Shown here piece after piece: positions 24,603 to 32,650 of a stretch of 64,000 bases of DNA (positions within the stretch are counted from its first letter, which is position 1; every line of letters starts with the position of its first letter). The DNA comes from JBPCQA01 sp050998615 (GTDB taxonomy: Bacteria > Actinomycetota > Actinomycetes > Propionibacteriales > Nocardioidaceae): assembly GCA_050998615.1 (NCBI GenBank), contig JBPCQA010000017.1, positions 45,911-109,910 on the forward strand. The letters run 5' to 3'. The position numbers and the translations under genes were made by a program. The notes beneath the pieces were generated by a model. The model made no database searches. It was not told where the DNA came from and saw only the letters and a list, made by a program, of their open reading frames with translations.

Positions 24603-26558
24603 TCACTGTGGAAAGGCCAGCTGCTCGACGAATCGATCGTTGAAGTCGGCACGGTCGGACAGCTCGACGTAGCGGACCTCATCGAGCAGAGCGTGTGCGC
24701 CGTTGCGTTCCTGCTTGCTGAGCAGCACCATTTTCGCACCCTCCCCAGCGACGTTGCCCGCGCTGACGATACGCAGCACCGGCAGCTTTGGCACCAACCC
24801 GATGTGGACGGCACTGGCCGGAGACAGGTAGGAGCCGAACGAGCCGGCCAACAAGACCTGCTGTACGTCGCCCGGCTCAGCACCGAGCTCCTCCAACAGC
24901 AGGCTCCAACCGGTCGAGATCGCTGCCTTGGCGAACTGCAACTCGCGTACGTCGCGTTGGCTGATGTAGACGGAGCTTTCGAGATCACCCACCTGGTCCA
25001 GATGCCACGCCAACGCGAAGACCCGCTCCGCACCGATCGCGCCGAGCCGGTGAGCAAGCCCGGGAGCCAGCAGCGCAGCCGCGTCATCGGTGACGAAGCG
25101 ACCACTGGCGTCGAGCAAACCGACCTGGGCCAGCTCAGCCACCGCGTCGACCAACCCCGACCCGCACAAACCCTCGGCTTTGACGTCGCCAATCACCTGG
25201 CACGTCACATCGTTATCGGTGAGCTTGACTACCTCGATGGCTCCATCGGCTGCCCGCATGCCGCATCGAATCGCGCCACCTTCGAACGCCGGGCCGGCCG
25301 GCGCGGCCGTGGCCACGATGCGCTCGCCGTCGCCGAGCACGATTTCGCAGTTGGTGCCGACATCGATGAACAGCCGCAACCGCTTGTCGCGGTCCATCCC
25401 CGATGCCAGCATGCCCGCCACGATGTCGCCACCGACGTAGGCACCAAGCGCCGGCAACACCACCGCCCGGGCGCGGGGGTGGACCATGATGCCCAGGTCG
25501 GTGGCCAACAGCTCCGGCAGCGTCGCCGAGGACATGATGAACGGCGCCACCCCAAGCGGCTCCGGGTCGATGCCCAACGCCAGAGCGACCATGGTGGCAT
25601 TCCCGGCGAGCGCGATCTCGTAGACCTCAGTGGGCTCGATCCCGGCCTGTGTGCACACGTCGCGAGTGAGCTCGTCGAGGGTGGCATGCGCCAGATCTCG
25701 CAGCCTGCTCGCTGCGTCGGGGTCCATCATCGTTGCGCTGATGCGGGTTATCACGTCGGCGCCGAACGGTTGTTGCTTGTTGAGCATTGACGATACCGCG
25801 CCGGGCGTGCCGGTTGCGGTGTCGAGCAAGGTGGCGACGACCGTGGTGGTGCCGAGATCGAACGCGATGGCAAAGCGCCGTTCGGTGGTATCACCTGGCT
25901 CGACGTCGATCAGGACATCATCGACGACAACGGCGGTCAGCTTGAAGTCGTTGGCCCTTGCCACGTGCGGGAGCCGCTGCAACGCGTGTACGTCGACTCG
26001 CAGCTCCAGGTCGTCGATGGCTGCCAACAATCGGGCCAGATCTGGTTGTTGGTCTCGCAAGGTGGGCTCGGTCAGCTCGACGTACCGCTTCTGAATCGCC
26101 GGCCGCAAGATCACCTGCCGTCCCACACCCACAGTTGCCGCCTTGGGCCGGGTCATCAACGGCGGCACATCGACGGTGAGGTCGTTGGTCGCCTGGGCGA
26201 GGCAGGCCAGCCGCCAGCCGTCGCGCAGCTGGTCGGCGTTGAACGAACGCTCGTCGAGCCGGGAGATCGGCACCGACCCGGCCAACACCTGGACCTTGCA
26301 CTTCTTGCAGGTGCCGTGGCCGCCACAGGTCGAATCGATCGCGATGCCGTTCCAGCTGGCGGCGTCGAAGACGCTCACCCCAGGAGGCACGCGAACCTCG
26401 CGATCGGCTGGGCTGAATCGCAGCCTGACCCGCCCGGTGCTCTCGTGAGGCGACGGCTCGGATGCCCGGTTCGGGCTTGCCGGTGGGACGATCAGCCCCT
26501 CGCGGGCGAGCTGGCGCGGATCCTCCCGCTCCTCGTCGGGTCCGACGCCGACCGTCAC
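24603..26558 (-). CDS. ASKHA-domain [2Fe-2S] corrinoid-activating protein (RACo/RamA-like)
   Basis: A 651-residue protein with an N-terminal plant-type ferredoxin domain and a C-terminal ASKHA ATPase domain (DUF4445 type). Cluster ligands Cys78, Cys84, Cys87 and Cys119 are visible (STCGGHGTCKKCKVQVL and RLACLAQ). The ATPase half starts at FAIAFDLGTTTVVATLLD and includes LFIDVGTNCEIVLGDGE and VLLAGSFGSYLSP. Such proteins use ATP to reduce Co(II) corrinoid back to active Co(I). Its neighbours, a corrinoid protein and a pterin methyltransferase, make that role very likely. The stop of the pterin methyltransferase... is at 26555, giving a 4-nt overlap with this start. The presumed electron donor is not encoded nearby. 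Confidence 0.88.
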   Translation of the reverse strand: MTVGVGPDEEREDPRQLAREGLIVPPASPNRASEPSPHESTGRVRLRFSPADREVRVPPGVSVFDAASWNGIAIDSTCGGHGTCKKCKVQVLAGSVPISRLDERSFNADQLRDGWRLACLAQATNDLTVDVPPLMTRPKAATVGVGRQVILRPAIQKRYVELTEPTLRDQQPDLARLLAAIDDLELRVDVHALQRLPHVARANDFKLTAVVVDDVLIDVEPGDTTERRFAIAFDLGTTTVVATLLDTATGTPGAVSSMLNKQQPFGADVITRISATMMDPDAASRLRDLAHATLDELTRDVCTQAGIEPTEVYEIALAGNATMVALALGIDPEPLGVAPFIMSSATLPELLATDLGIMVHPRARAVVLPALGAYVGGDIVAGMLASGMDRDKRLRLFIDVGTNCEIVLGDGERIVATAAPAGPAFEGGAIRCGMRAADGAIEVVKLTDNDVTCQVIGDVKAEGLCGSGLVDAVAELAQVGLLDASGRFVTDDAAALLAPGLAHRLGAIGAERVFALAWHLDQVGDLESSVYISQRDVRELQFAKAAISTGWSLLLEELGAEPGDVQQVLLAGSFGSYLSPASAVHIGLVPKLPVLRIVSAGNVAGEGAKMVLLSKQERNGAHALLDEVRYVELSDRADFNDRFVEQLAFPQ

Positions 26559-27457
26559 GGCGCGGCGGCTCTCGCCACGATGGCTTCCTCAGCAGCAGCC
26601 TTCTCCGCGGCTTGTTTGGCGCGGTGGGCGGCGATCCAGCTGCTGCCCCACTCGTCGTGGCCGAGCAGCAGGTCGGCGGCTTTCACGGACTCGACTATCT
26701 GCGGTGTCCGGGTGTCCATGATCGCGCTGGTGAGGCCGACCGCCATGGCCATCGGCAGGAACGTTGCGTTGATCGTGTGGCGCCCCGGCATCCCGAACGA
26801 CACGTTGGAGGCGCCGAGCGTCATGTTGACGCCGAACTCTTCGTGCACACGCCTGATCGTCTCGTACGCCGTCCTCACGATCGTCGGGTCGGCGCCGATC
26901 GGCATGGCCAACGGGTCGATCACGATGTCTTCGGGAGCCAAACCGTATTTGTCGACGGCGGTGTCCAAAATCTTCCGGGTCAAAACAAGGCGCTTGTCGG
27001 CTTCCATCGGGATCTCGTCATGATCGTTGGGCAGCGCGATGACCGCCGCGCCGTAATGCTTGACCATCGGGAGAATCTCGGCCATCCGGTCGTCCTCGGC
27101 GGTTACGGAGTTGACCAGCGGGCGACCCTGATAGACCGACAGGCCTGCCTCGATCGCCTCGACCACCGAAGAGTCGATGCAGATCGGCAGATCGGTGAGC
27201 TGTTGCGCCAAGATGATCGCCTGCTTGAGCAGCGTTGGCTCATCGGTCAACGGCACGCCCATATTGATATCGAGCACCATGGCCCCCCCGGCGACCTGGG
27301 CGGCGACGTCGCGCTCGATCGCCGACAGGTCACCTGCTCGCAGCTGGTCTTGAAAAAGGCGACGACCGGTGGGGTTGATGCGTTCACCGATCAGGCAGAA
27401 CGGCCGGTCGTCGCCGATGACTACCTCTTTGCTGGCTGAGCTCAAGACGGTACGCAT
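26555..27457 (-). CDS. Methylcorrinoid:tetrahydrofolate methyltransferase (MtgA/MtvA-like)
   Basis: A 300-residue pterin-binding TIM barrel of the DHPS/MeTr family. It has GERINPTGRRLFQDQLRAGD, MVLDINMGVPL (Asp and Asn that contact the pterin), ICIDSSVVEAIEAGL, LVNSVTAEDDRM, DPLAMPIGAD and TLGASNVSFGMPGRHTIN. In betaine-using bacteria such proteins move the methyl group from the methylated corrinoid protein to THF. It sits between the corrinoid protein and the corrinoid reactivator genes and overlaps the latter by 4 nt. MetH or carbon-monoxide-pathway roles are less likely because no such genes are in the window. Confidence 0.88.
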   Translation of the reverse strand: MRTVLSSASKEVVIGDDRPFCLIGERINPTGRRLFQDQLRAGDLSAIERDVAAQVAGGAMVLDINMGVPLTDEPTLLKQAIILAQQLTDLPICIDSSVVEAIEAGLSVYQGRPLVNSVTAEDDRMAEILPMVKHYGAAVIALPNDHDEIPMEADKRLVLTRKILDTAVDKYGLAPEDIVIDPLAMPIGADPTIVRTAYETIRRVHEEFGVNMTLGASNVSFGMPGRHTINATFLPMAMAVGLTSAIMDTRTPQIVESVKAADLLLGHDEWGSSWIAAHRAKQAAEKAAAEEAIVARAAAP

Positions 27458-27516
27458 TCGATTCCTCTGCGGGCTTGGCCGGGCACTGGCCCGGCATGGG
27501 TGCGCGAACGGTCAGG

Positions 27517-28182
27517 TCAGGCGTTGACCTTGGCGCGAGCTTGCTTGATCAAGTCCTTGGCCCTTTTGACTGTCTGGGAAGCATCGGGAGCATAAGCATC
27601 CGCGCCCACCGCGTCGGCGTACTCCTGGGTGACGGGTGCCCCGCCCACCATGATGATCACCCGGTCGCGGATGCCAGCCTTCTCGAGCGCGTTGATGTTG
27701 GCCTTGAACATCGGCATCGTGGTCGTCAGGAAGGCCGAGAAGCCGACGATGTCGGGCTTGTGCTCGTTGATGGCATCCACGAACTTCTCGGGTGGGACTT
27801 GAACGCCCAGATCGATAACGTGGAAGCCGGCGCCCTCCAGCATGATGTTGACGAGATTCTTGCCAATGTCGTGTACGTCGCCCTTCACGGTGCCCATCAC
27901 GAAAGTGCCGACCGTCTCGACACCGGTCTCGGCAAGCAGTGGGCGCAGCAGGTCGAGCGCTCCGCTCATCGCGCGCCCGGCGATGAGCATCTCCGGCACA
28001 AAGAAGTCGCCGCGCTCAAACCTGGCTCCCACTTCCTCCAGGGAGGGGATCAGGGCGTCGAACAGCAGAGTCTCAGGAGTCATTTCCATCGCGAGGCCTT
28101 GCTGGGTGAGCTCGAGGACCGCGGGGGCGTTGCCGACGAGTGTTTCGTCGTACAGCCCTTTGAGTATGTCGTCGGGTGTCAT
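27517..28182 (-). CDS. Corrinoid (B12-binding) methyl carrier protein, MtgC/MtbC type
   Basis: A 221-residue corrinoid protein with two domains. The N-terminal helical cap (about residues 1-88) includes FVPEMLIAGRAM. The Rossmann-like B12 domain (about 90-215) has GDVHDIGKNLV with His104 as predicted cobalt ligand, then VPPEKFVDAI, GFSAFLTTTM and MVGGAPVTQEYADAVGADAY. It would accept the methyl group from glycine betaine via the MttB-like protein at 29137-30576 and pass it to the pterin methyltransferase. It overlaps the IclR gene by 4 nt, so regulator and carrier are co-transcribed. Confidence 0.9.
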   Translation of the reverse strand: MTPDDILKGLYDETLVGNAPAVLELTQQGLAMEMTPETLLFDALIPSLEEVGARFERGDFFVPEMLIAGRAMSGALDLLRPLLAETGVETVGTFVMGTVKGDVHDIGKNLVNIMLEGAGFHVIDLGVQVPPEKFVDAINEHKPDIVGFSAFLTTTMPMFKANINALEKAGIRDRVIIMVGGAPVTQEYADAVGADAYAPDASQTVKRAKDLIKQARAKVNA

Positions 28183-28943
28183 GCCGCGCCTTCCTTTCGT
28201 GCGTGATACCCGAGCTCGGCGGAGAGCGATCGGGCGTGGGCGATAACGGTGGACTCCAGATGCGGCAACTGTTTGCCGAACCGGTCACTCGGGCCTGAGA
28301 TGCCGAGTGCGGCGACGACGTCTCCGGTGTGATCACGCACCGGCGCGGCGATCGCGTCGAGGCCGATCTCCAACTCACCCAGCGCAACGGCGTAGCCCTG
28401 GTCTCTGATGCGCTCGAGCTGTCGCTTGAATGCGGGCAGGTCGGTGATGGTGCTAGGGGTGAGTTGCTCCAATGTCGTGGGCAGGCCGATCATCTCGGCG
28501 GCGGAGAAGACCTTGCCGAGCGCCGAGCAATGCGGTGGCACATCGACGTCCACCCAGTTCGTCGTACCGATCAGGTACGTCGAGTCGATCTGGGCGACCT
28601 GCACCACGGTATTGCCTCGTACGACGGCCAGGTTCACGGTTTCACCGGTCGCTTGGCTGACGCGCGCCAGCGTCGGTTGAGCGATGCGCATCAGCCCCTC
28701 CAGCGGTTCGTGGCGAGCCGCGTAAAGCGCGAACAGCGGCCCCGGCGCGTAGCTGCCGGTGTCGTCGCGGTGCAGGAGCCGGTGCCGTTCGAGCGCCTGC
28801 AGGAGTCGAGATGCGGTCGACTTCGCCAGCCCGGTGCCGGCCACCAGGTCGCCGAACAGCGGGCGCCGGTCCGCGAGCACCACCAAGGACAGCAACTGTG
28901 CTGCCCGATCGATTGACTGGGTGCCGCTGCCGCTGCCGCTCAC
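28179..28943 (-). CDS. IclR-family regulator of the corrinoid demethylation genes
   Basis: An IclR-type regulator of about 254 residues. The winged HTH covers LADRRPLFGDLVAGTGLAKS and TASRLLQALERHRLLHR. The C-terminal effector domain contains GETVNLAVVRGNTVVQV, PPHCSALGKVFSAAE and GELEIGLDAIAAPVRDHTGDVVAALGISGP. I prefer the GTG at 28943; the longest frame begins with TTG at 29030 inside a putative operator. It heads the minus-strand operon (regulator, corrinoid protein, pterin methyltransferase, activator, DUF1638) and is divergent from the methyltransferase gene. Control of both by betaine or a derivative is inferred. Confidence 0.88.
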   Translation of the reverse strand: MSGSGSGTQSIDRAAQLLSLVVLADRRPLFGDLVAGTGLAKSTASRLLQALERHRLLHRDDTGSYAPGPLFALYAARHEPLEGLMRIAQPTLARVSQATGETVNLAVVRGNTVVQVAQIDSTYLIGTTNWVDVDVPPHCSALGKVFSAAEMIGLPTTLEQLTPSTITDLPAFKRQLERIRDQGYAVALGELEIGLDAIAAPVRDHTGDVVAALGISGPSDRFGKQLPHLESTVIAHARSLSAELGYHARKEGAA

Positions 28944-29026
28944 TGATGATCTCCCGTTCGAGTGCCTCAGCTCGCCGGTGCGCGAGCTCGCTCTGGTGTG
29001 GTGCGTATGGGTAGAGCCATGAAACC

Positions 29027-29043
29027 ACAATATGGGTTATTGT
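29027..29043. promoter_or_regulatory. Candidate IclR operator between divergent demethylation genes
   Basis: ACAATA-TGGGT-TATTGT is a perfect 6-bp inverted repeat with a 5-nt spacer. It sits in the AT-richer part of the divergent gap between the IclR regulator and the MttB-like gene. Position and symmetry fit an autoregulatory IclR site controlling both directions; binding is inferred. Confidence 0.45.
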
Positions 29044-29136
29044 TCCACATGATGAGTGTATCGTGTCGCCGTGCGGCCGGGGTAGGGGTCGGCGTTCGGC
29101 GAGACGTCCGGTTGCGAGAAGGCTTTGGAGGCCACC

Positions 29137-30576
29137 ATGTTCAAGAACACGATGCCGCGCTACGAGGTGCTGTCCGCCGAGGCGATGGACACGCTGGATC
29201 GCGGCTGGCGCCGGCTGATCTCGGAGATCGGCGTGGAGTTCATGGCCAGTCGAGCCCGCGATCTGTTTCGCGACGCCGGCCAGAAGGTCGTCGACAACAC
29301 CGTGTTCCTCGACCCCGATTTCGTGCTCGAGCAGGTGGCCAAGGCGCCCCGTGAGTTCGACGTCGCCGCTCGCAACCCGGCGAACTCGATCCACATCGGT
29401 GGGGACTCGATGGCGTTCGGGGCCGTTTACGGTCCTCCGTTCGTGCGGGAGGGCGACGTACGCCGGGACGCGACGATGGAGGACTTCCGCAACTTCTCCC
29501 GGCTCGCGCAGAGCTTCAGCGTCCTGGACTCCGCCGGGGGCGTCGTCTGCGAGCCCAACGACACCCCGCTCGACTCCCGGCACCTCGACATGATCTACGC
29601 GCTGCAGACGCTGACCGACAAGATGTATATGGGCAACGTGGTTTCGGGGGTCAACGCGGCTGACACGATCGAGATGAGCTCGATCCTCTTTGGTGGGCGC
29701 AATGTCATCGAGCAAACGCCAGCAACCATCTCGCTGATTAACTGCAATTCTCCGCTGCGCTGGGACGACCGGATGCTCGACGCGCAGTTCGAGTACTCCG
29801 CGGCCAACCAGCCCGTCGTGCTCACGCCGTTCTTGCTGATGGGCGCGATGTCGCCGGTGACGATCCCCTCGGCACTGGTGCAACAGATGGCCGAGGCCCT
29901 GTCGGGCATCGCGCTGAGCCAGCTGATCCGCCCCGGCTGCCCGGTGATCTTCGGGTCGTTCCTGTCCAACATCGACATGCAGTCGGGCTCGCCATGCTTC
30001 GGCACTCCTGAGTCGGCGATCGGCCTATTGTGCACTGGCCAGATCGCCCGTCGCTTCGGCTTGCCGTTCCGCTCCGGGGGTGGCCTGACGTCGAGCCAGG
30101 TGCCCGACGCGCAGGCCGGCTACGAGGCCCTGATGACGCTGTTGCCGACGTTCTTGGCCGGCACTAACTGGGTGATGCACTCCGCGGGTTGGCTCGAAGG
30201 CGGCCTGGTTGCGGGGTTCGAGAAGTTCATCGTCGACGTCGAGTTGCTGCAGATGCTGAGAGTGGAGTTCACCCCGCTGGAGATCGACGAGGCTTCGCTG
30301 GCCTTTGGCGCACACGAGGAGGTCGGGCACGGCGGCCACTTCCTCGGCGCCGCGCATACCATGGAGCGCTTCCGCACGTGCTTTTATCGCCCGATGCTTT
30401 CGTCCTCGGAAAACTACGAACGCTGGATGCGCACCGGCGGTCTGGATACTGCCGCGCGTGCCGCCAAAATCTACCAGAGCACGCTGGAGGCTTATGAACA
30501 GCCGCCGCTCGACGAGGCGGTCCGGGCCGAGTTGGAGGATTACGTCGTACGACGGCGCGCTGAGCTCGGCGACTAA
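29137..30576 (+). CDS. MttB-superfamily (non-pyrrolysine) glycine betaine:corrinoid methyltransferase
   Basis: A 479-residue trimethylamine methyltransferase-family protein. It opens with MFKNTMPRYEVLSAEAMDTL and runs without an internal stop, so it lacks the amber (pyrrolysine) codon of true TMA methyltransferases. It thus falls with the MtgB type that demethylates glycine betaine or other quaternary amines. Recognisable blocks are LLCTGQIARRFGLPFRSGGG, GTNWVMHSAGWLEGGLV and AHEEVGHGGHFLGAAHTM. A GGAGG lies just upstream of the ATG at 29137; the longer TTG start at 29125 is less likely. Its partners are divergent across a shared regulatory gap. Substrate is inferred from the neighbouring choline oxidation and betaine uptake genes; carnitine or proline betaine remain possible. 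Confidence 0.87.
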   Translation: MFKNTMPRYEVLSAEAMDTLDRGWRRLISEIGVEFMASRARDLFRDAGQKVVDNTVFLDPDFVLEQVAKAPREFDVAARNPANSIHIGGDSMAFGAVYGPPFVREGDVRRDATMEDFRNFSRLAQSFSVLDSAGGVVCEPNDTPLDSRHLDMIYALQTLTDKMYMGNVVSGVNAADTIEMSSILFGGRNVIEQTPATISLINCNSPLRWDDRMLDAQFEYSAANQPVVLTPFLLMGAMSPVTIPSALVQQMAEALSGIALSQLIRPGCPVIFGSFLSNIDMQSGSPCFGTPESAIGLLCTGQIARRFGLPFRSGGGLTSSQVPDAQAGYEALMTLLPTFLAGTNWVMHSAGWLEGGLVAGFEKFIVDVELLQMLRVEFTPLEIDEASLAFGAHEEVGHGGHFLGAAHTMERFRTCFYRPMLSSSENYERWMRTGGLDTAARAAKIYQSTLEAYEQPPLDEAVRAELEDYVVRRRAELGD

Positions 30577-30582
30577 CCTCGC

Positions 30583-30687
30583 CCGAGCCGTCAGCTTTTT
30601 CCTGCCGAGCCGTCAGGATCCATGCGGCGTTCGATCACAAAGGACAGTGAACGGGCAAGCCACCAGCGGAAGAACCTGACGGCTCGG
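30583..30687. repeat. Inverted/direct CCGAGCCGTCAG repeats between convergent genes
   Basis: CCGAGCCGTCAG occurs at 30583-30594 and again inside 30602-30617. The complement, CTGACGGCTCGG, occurs inside 30673-30687. The outer copies can pair as a long-looped hairpin between the convergent methyltransferase and purU genes, and the first is followed by TTTTT. The same core occurs, tandemly, at 23914-23959. A bidirectional terminator is plausible. Confidence 0.6.
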
Positions 30688-30697
30688 TGGGAAAGGG

Positions 30698-31651
30698 CTA
30701 GCTGAAGACGACAGTTTTGGTGTCGTTGAGCATCACTCGTTGCTCACTGTGCCAGCGCACCGCCCGCGACAACACCGCGCTCTCCACGTCTCGGCCCGCT
30801 GACACGAGCTGCTCAGGGGTGGAGTTGTGGTCGACCCGGGCGACGTCTTGTTCGATGATCGGCCCCTCATCCAGGTCCGATGTGATGTAGTGCGCCGTCG
30901 CGCCGATCAGCTTGACGCCACGGCTGTGCGCTTGGTGGTAGGGCTTTGCGCCCTTGAAGCTTGGCAGGAACGAGTGATGGATGTTGATGGCGCGTCCCGA
31001 CAGGACGCGGCATGCGTGGTCCGACAGCACCTGCATGTAGCGAGCCAGCACGACGAGGTGGATGTTGAGGTCGTCGACGAGTTCAAGCAGCTGCTGCTCG
31101 GCACCGATCTTCGTGTCGGCTGTCACCGGGATGTGATGAAACGGAATCCCGTACGACGTCGCGAGCGCCTCGAAGTCGCGGTGATTGGACACGATCGCTG
31201 GAACATCAATCTGAAGCGCACCGGTGCTCCAGCGGAACAACAGATCGTTGAGGCAGTGACCGAACCTCGAAACCAAGATCAAAGTGCGATAACGGGCGCC
31301 CGCCCCCCACATTTCCCAGGTCATTTCGAACCGGTTGGCAACCTGCTGGAAGTCCCCCCGCAGCCGCGCGATGAGTGGCTCGGCGTCCGACACCTCCCTG
31401 TTCTGGATGTTCGAGGTGTCTGCCGACACCTCCCTGTTCTGGATGTTCGAGGTGTCTGCCGACACCTCGAAGTGCACCCGCATGAAGAAGCGGCCGGTTT
31501 CGGCATCGCCGAACTGTGCGCTGGTGATGATGTTGCCAGAGTGCTCGACGAGGAAGCCGGACACCGCGTGTACGATCGCCGGCCGGTCGGCGCATCGCAA
31601 GGTCAAGATGAACTCGTGGTTGATGCGCCCGACAGTGGAGGCAGAGGTCAT
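30698..31651 (-). CDS. purU: Formyltetrahydrofolate deformylase with an in-frame repeat insertion
   Basis: A 317-residue PurU: an N-terminal ACT domain (about residues 10-110) and a C-terminal hydrolase domain with LILVSRFGHCLNDLLFRW, the hallmark NIHHSFLPSFKGAKPYHQA (catalytic histidine) and HYITSDLDEGPII (catalytic aspartate). It hydrolyses 10-formyl-THF to formate and THF, an outlet for one-carbon units made by betaine and dimethylglycine demethylation. The ACT domain carries two tandem copies of SADTSNIQNREV between HFEV and SDAEPL. Without those 24 residues the ACT domain would read like ordinary homologues. The gene is divergent from an IclR gene. Confidence 0.93.
   Translation of the reverse strand: MTSASTVGRINHEFILTLRCADRPAIVHAVSGFLVEHSGNIITSAQFGDAETGRFFMRVHFEVSADTSNIQNREVSADTSNIQNREVSDAEPLIARLRGDFQQVANRFEMTWEMWGAGARYRTLILVSRFGHCLNDLLFRWSTGALQIDVPAIVSNHRDFEALATSYGIPFHHIPVTADTKIGAEQQLLELVDDLNIHLVVLARYMQVLSDHACRVLSGRAINIHHSFLPSFKGAKPYHQAHSRGVKLIGATAHYITSDLDEGPIIEQDVARVDHNSTPEQLVSAGRDVESAVLSRAVRWHSEQRVMLNDTKTVVFS
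31389..31468. repeat. 36-bp palindromic tandem repeat inside purU
   Basis: GACACCTC starts at 31389, 31425 and 31461, an exact 36-bp period. After the first two, the complement GAGGTGTC follows at 31413-31420 and 31449-31456. Each unit is therefore a hairpin with 8-bp arms and a 16-nt loop (CCTGTTCTGGATGTTC). The third GACACCTC continues into normal purU sequence. The insert is 72 bp and stays in frame. Confidence 0.9.
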
Positions 31652-31712
31652 GCGCCAAGAGTATCGAGCATGCCTCTATACATTGTCGCGGGCTACGCAC
31701 TAATGTTTCGGC

Positions 31713-32504
31713 ATGAGCAACACACTGGCCGCGGATGAGGCGGCGTCGCAGGTCGTCAGCACAGTCCAGTCCGTCGACCGAGCGGTCAACATCTTGGAGA
31801 TCCTGGCTCGTTCCGGGGAGGCCGGGGTCACCGACCTCGCTCGCGAGCTGGGCGTTCACAAGTCCACCGCATTTCGCCTCGTCTCCGCACTGGAGCTGCG
31901 AGATTTGGTCGAGCAAAATCACGGACGTGGCAAGTACCGCTTGGGCACCGGAATTTTGCGGCTTGCGGCGGCAACCACGTCGCGGCTCGATCTCGTGCAA
32001 GAGAGCCGGGCCATCAGCCGGCAGCTCGCGCAGCACACCGGTGAGACGGTCAACATCGCGGTGCTCTCCGACGGAGCAGCCCTCTATATGGATCAGGTTG
32101 CCGGCTCTTCCGCACTCCAGCCGCACAACTGGGTTGGCCAACGAATCCCGTTACATGCCACGTCAAACGGCAAGATCTTGTTGAGCTCTTTGGAGCCAGC
32201 CGAGATGGTGCGTCAGCTGCCGGCGCTGCGCACCTATACCGCCAACACGATCTCGACGTTGGAGGGCCTCGCGCGCGAAGTCGACGACGTACGTCGGAAA
32301 GGCTTCGCGATCGCGATCGACGAACTGGAAATCGGGCTTACCGCGGTCGCCGCCCCGATTCGCAACAATCACGGCGAGGTCTTGGCGTCGATGAGCGTCT
32401 CCGGACCGACGTTCCGCCTGGATGCGCGGCGGGTGCCACAGATTGCGGAGTCGGTCATGGCCGCGGCCAACGAGGTGTCCCAACGGCTCGGATGGCGGGG
32501 CTGA
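31713..32504 (+). CDS. IclR-family transcriptional regulator
   Basis: A 263-residue IclR regulator with winged HTH (VDRAVNILEILARSGEAGVT, DLARELGVHKSTAFRLVSAL) and effector domain (GETVNIAVLSDGAALYMDQV, LHATSNGKILLSS, AIDELEIGLTAVAAPIRNNHG). It is clearly paralogous in layout to the regulator at 28179-28943. It lies between divergent purU and the betBA-proVWX operon, so control of choline oxidation and uptake, of purU, or both, is the simplest inference. Confidence 0.9.
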   Translation: MSNTLAADEAASQVVSTVQSVDRAVNILEILARSGEAGVTDLARELGVHKSTAFRLVSALELRDLVEQNHGRGKYRLGTGILRLAAATTSRLDLVQESRAISRQLAQHTGETVNIAVLSDGAALYMDQVAGSSALQPHNWVGQRIPLHATSNGKILLSSLEPAEMVRQLPALRTYTANTISTLEGLAREVDDVRRKGFAIAIDELEIGLTAVAAPIRNNHGEVLASMSVSGPTFRLDARRVPQIAESVMAAANEVSQRLGWRG

Positions 32505-32553
32505 GATGAGCCCGGCAGCCGTGTATCAATTCGTGCACACTCGCCCGCAAACC

Positions 32554-32593
32554 TTGACGATGACCAAGCCGGAAGGCTTATGCTGTTGCGCAA
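32554..32593 (+). promoter_or_regulatory. Candidate promoter of the betBA-proVWX operon
   Basis: TTGACG at 32554-32559 and TATGCT at 32579-32584 are separated by 19 bp, a slightly long sigma70-like spacing. The palindrome TTGCGCAA at 32586-32593 lies just downstream of the -10, a suitable place for a repressor site. The betB GTG follows about 58 nt later behind GGAGG. Confidence 0.4.
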
Positions 32594-32650
32594 GACAGAT
32601 TGAGTTGCATGAGCCGCAACGTCAGTCTGATCTGGCATAAGGAGGGCAGC

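Noticed and set aside
28944..29030. N-terminal extension of the IclR regulator from a TTG at 29030
   Set aside because: The extra residues are low-similarity and would place the start inside the operator-like palindrome; GTG at 28943 fits better.
31389..31468. Tandem 36-bp repeat as a possible CRISPR array
   Set aside because: Units abut without spacers, only two full copies exist, and they lie in frame inside purU.
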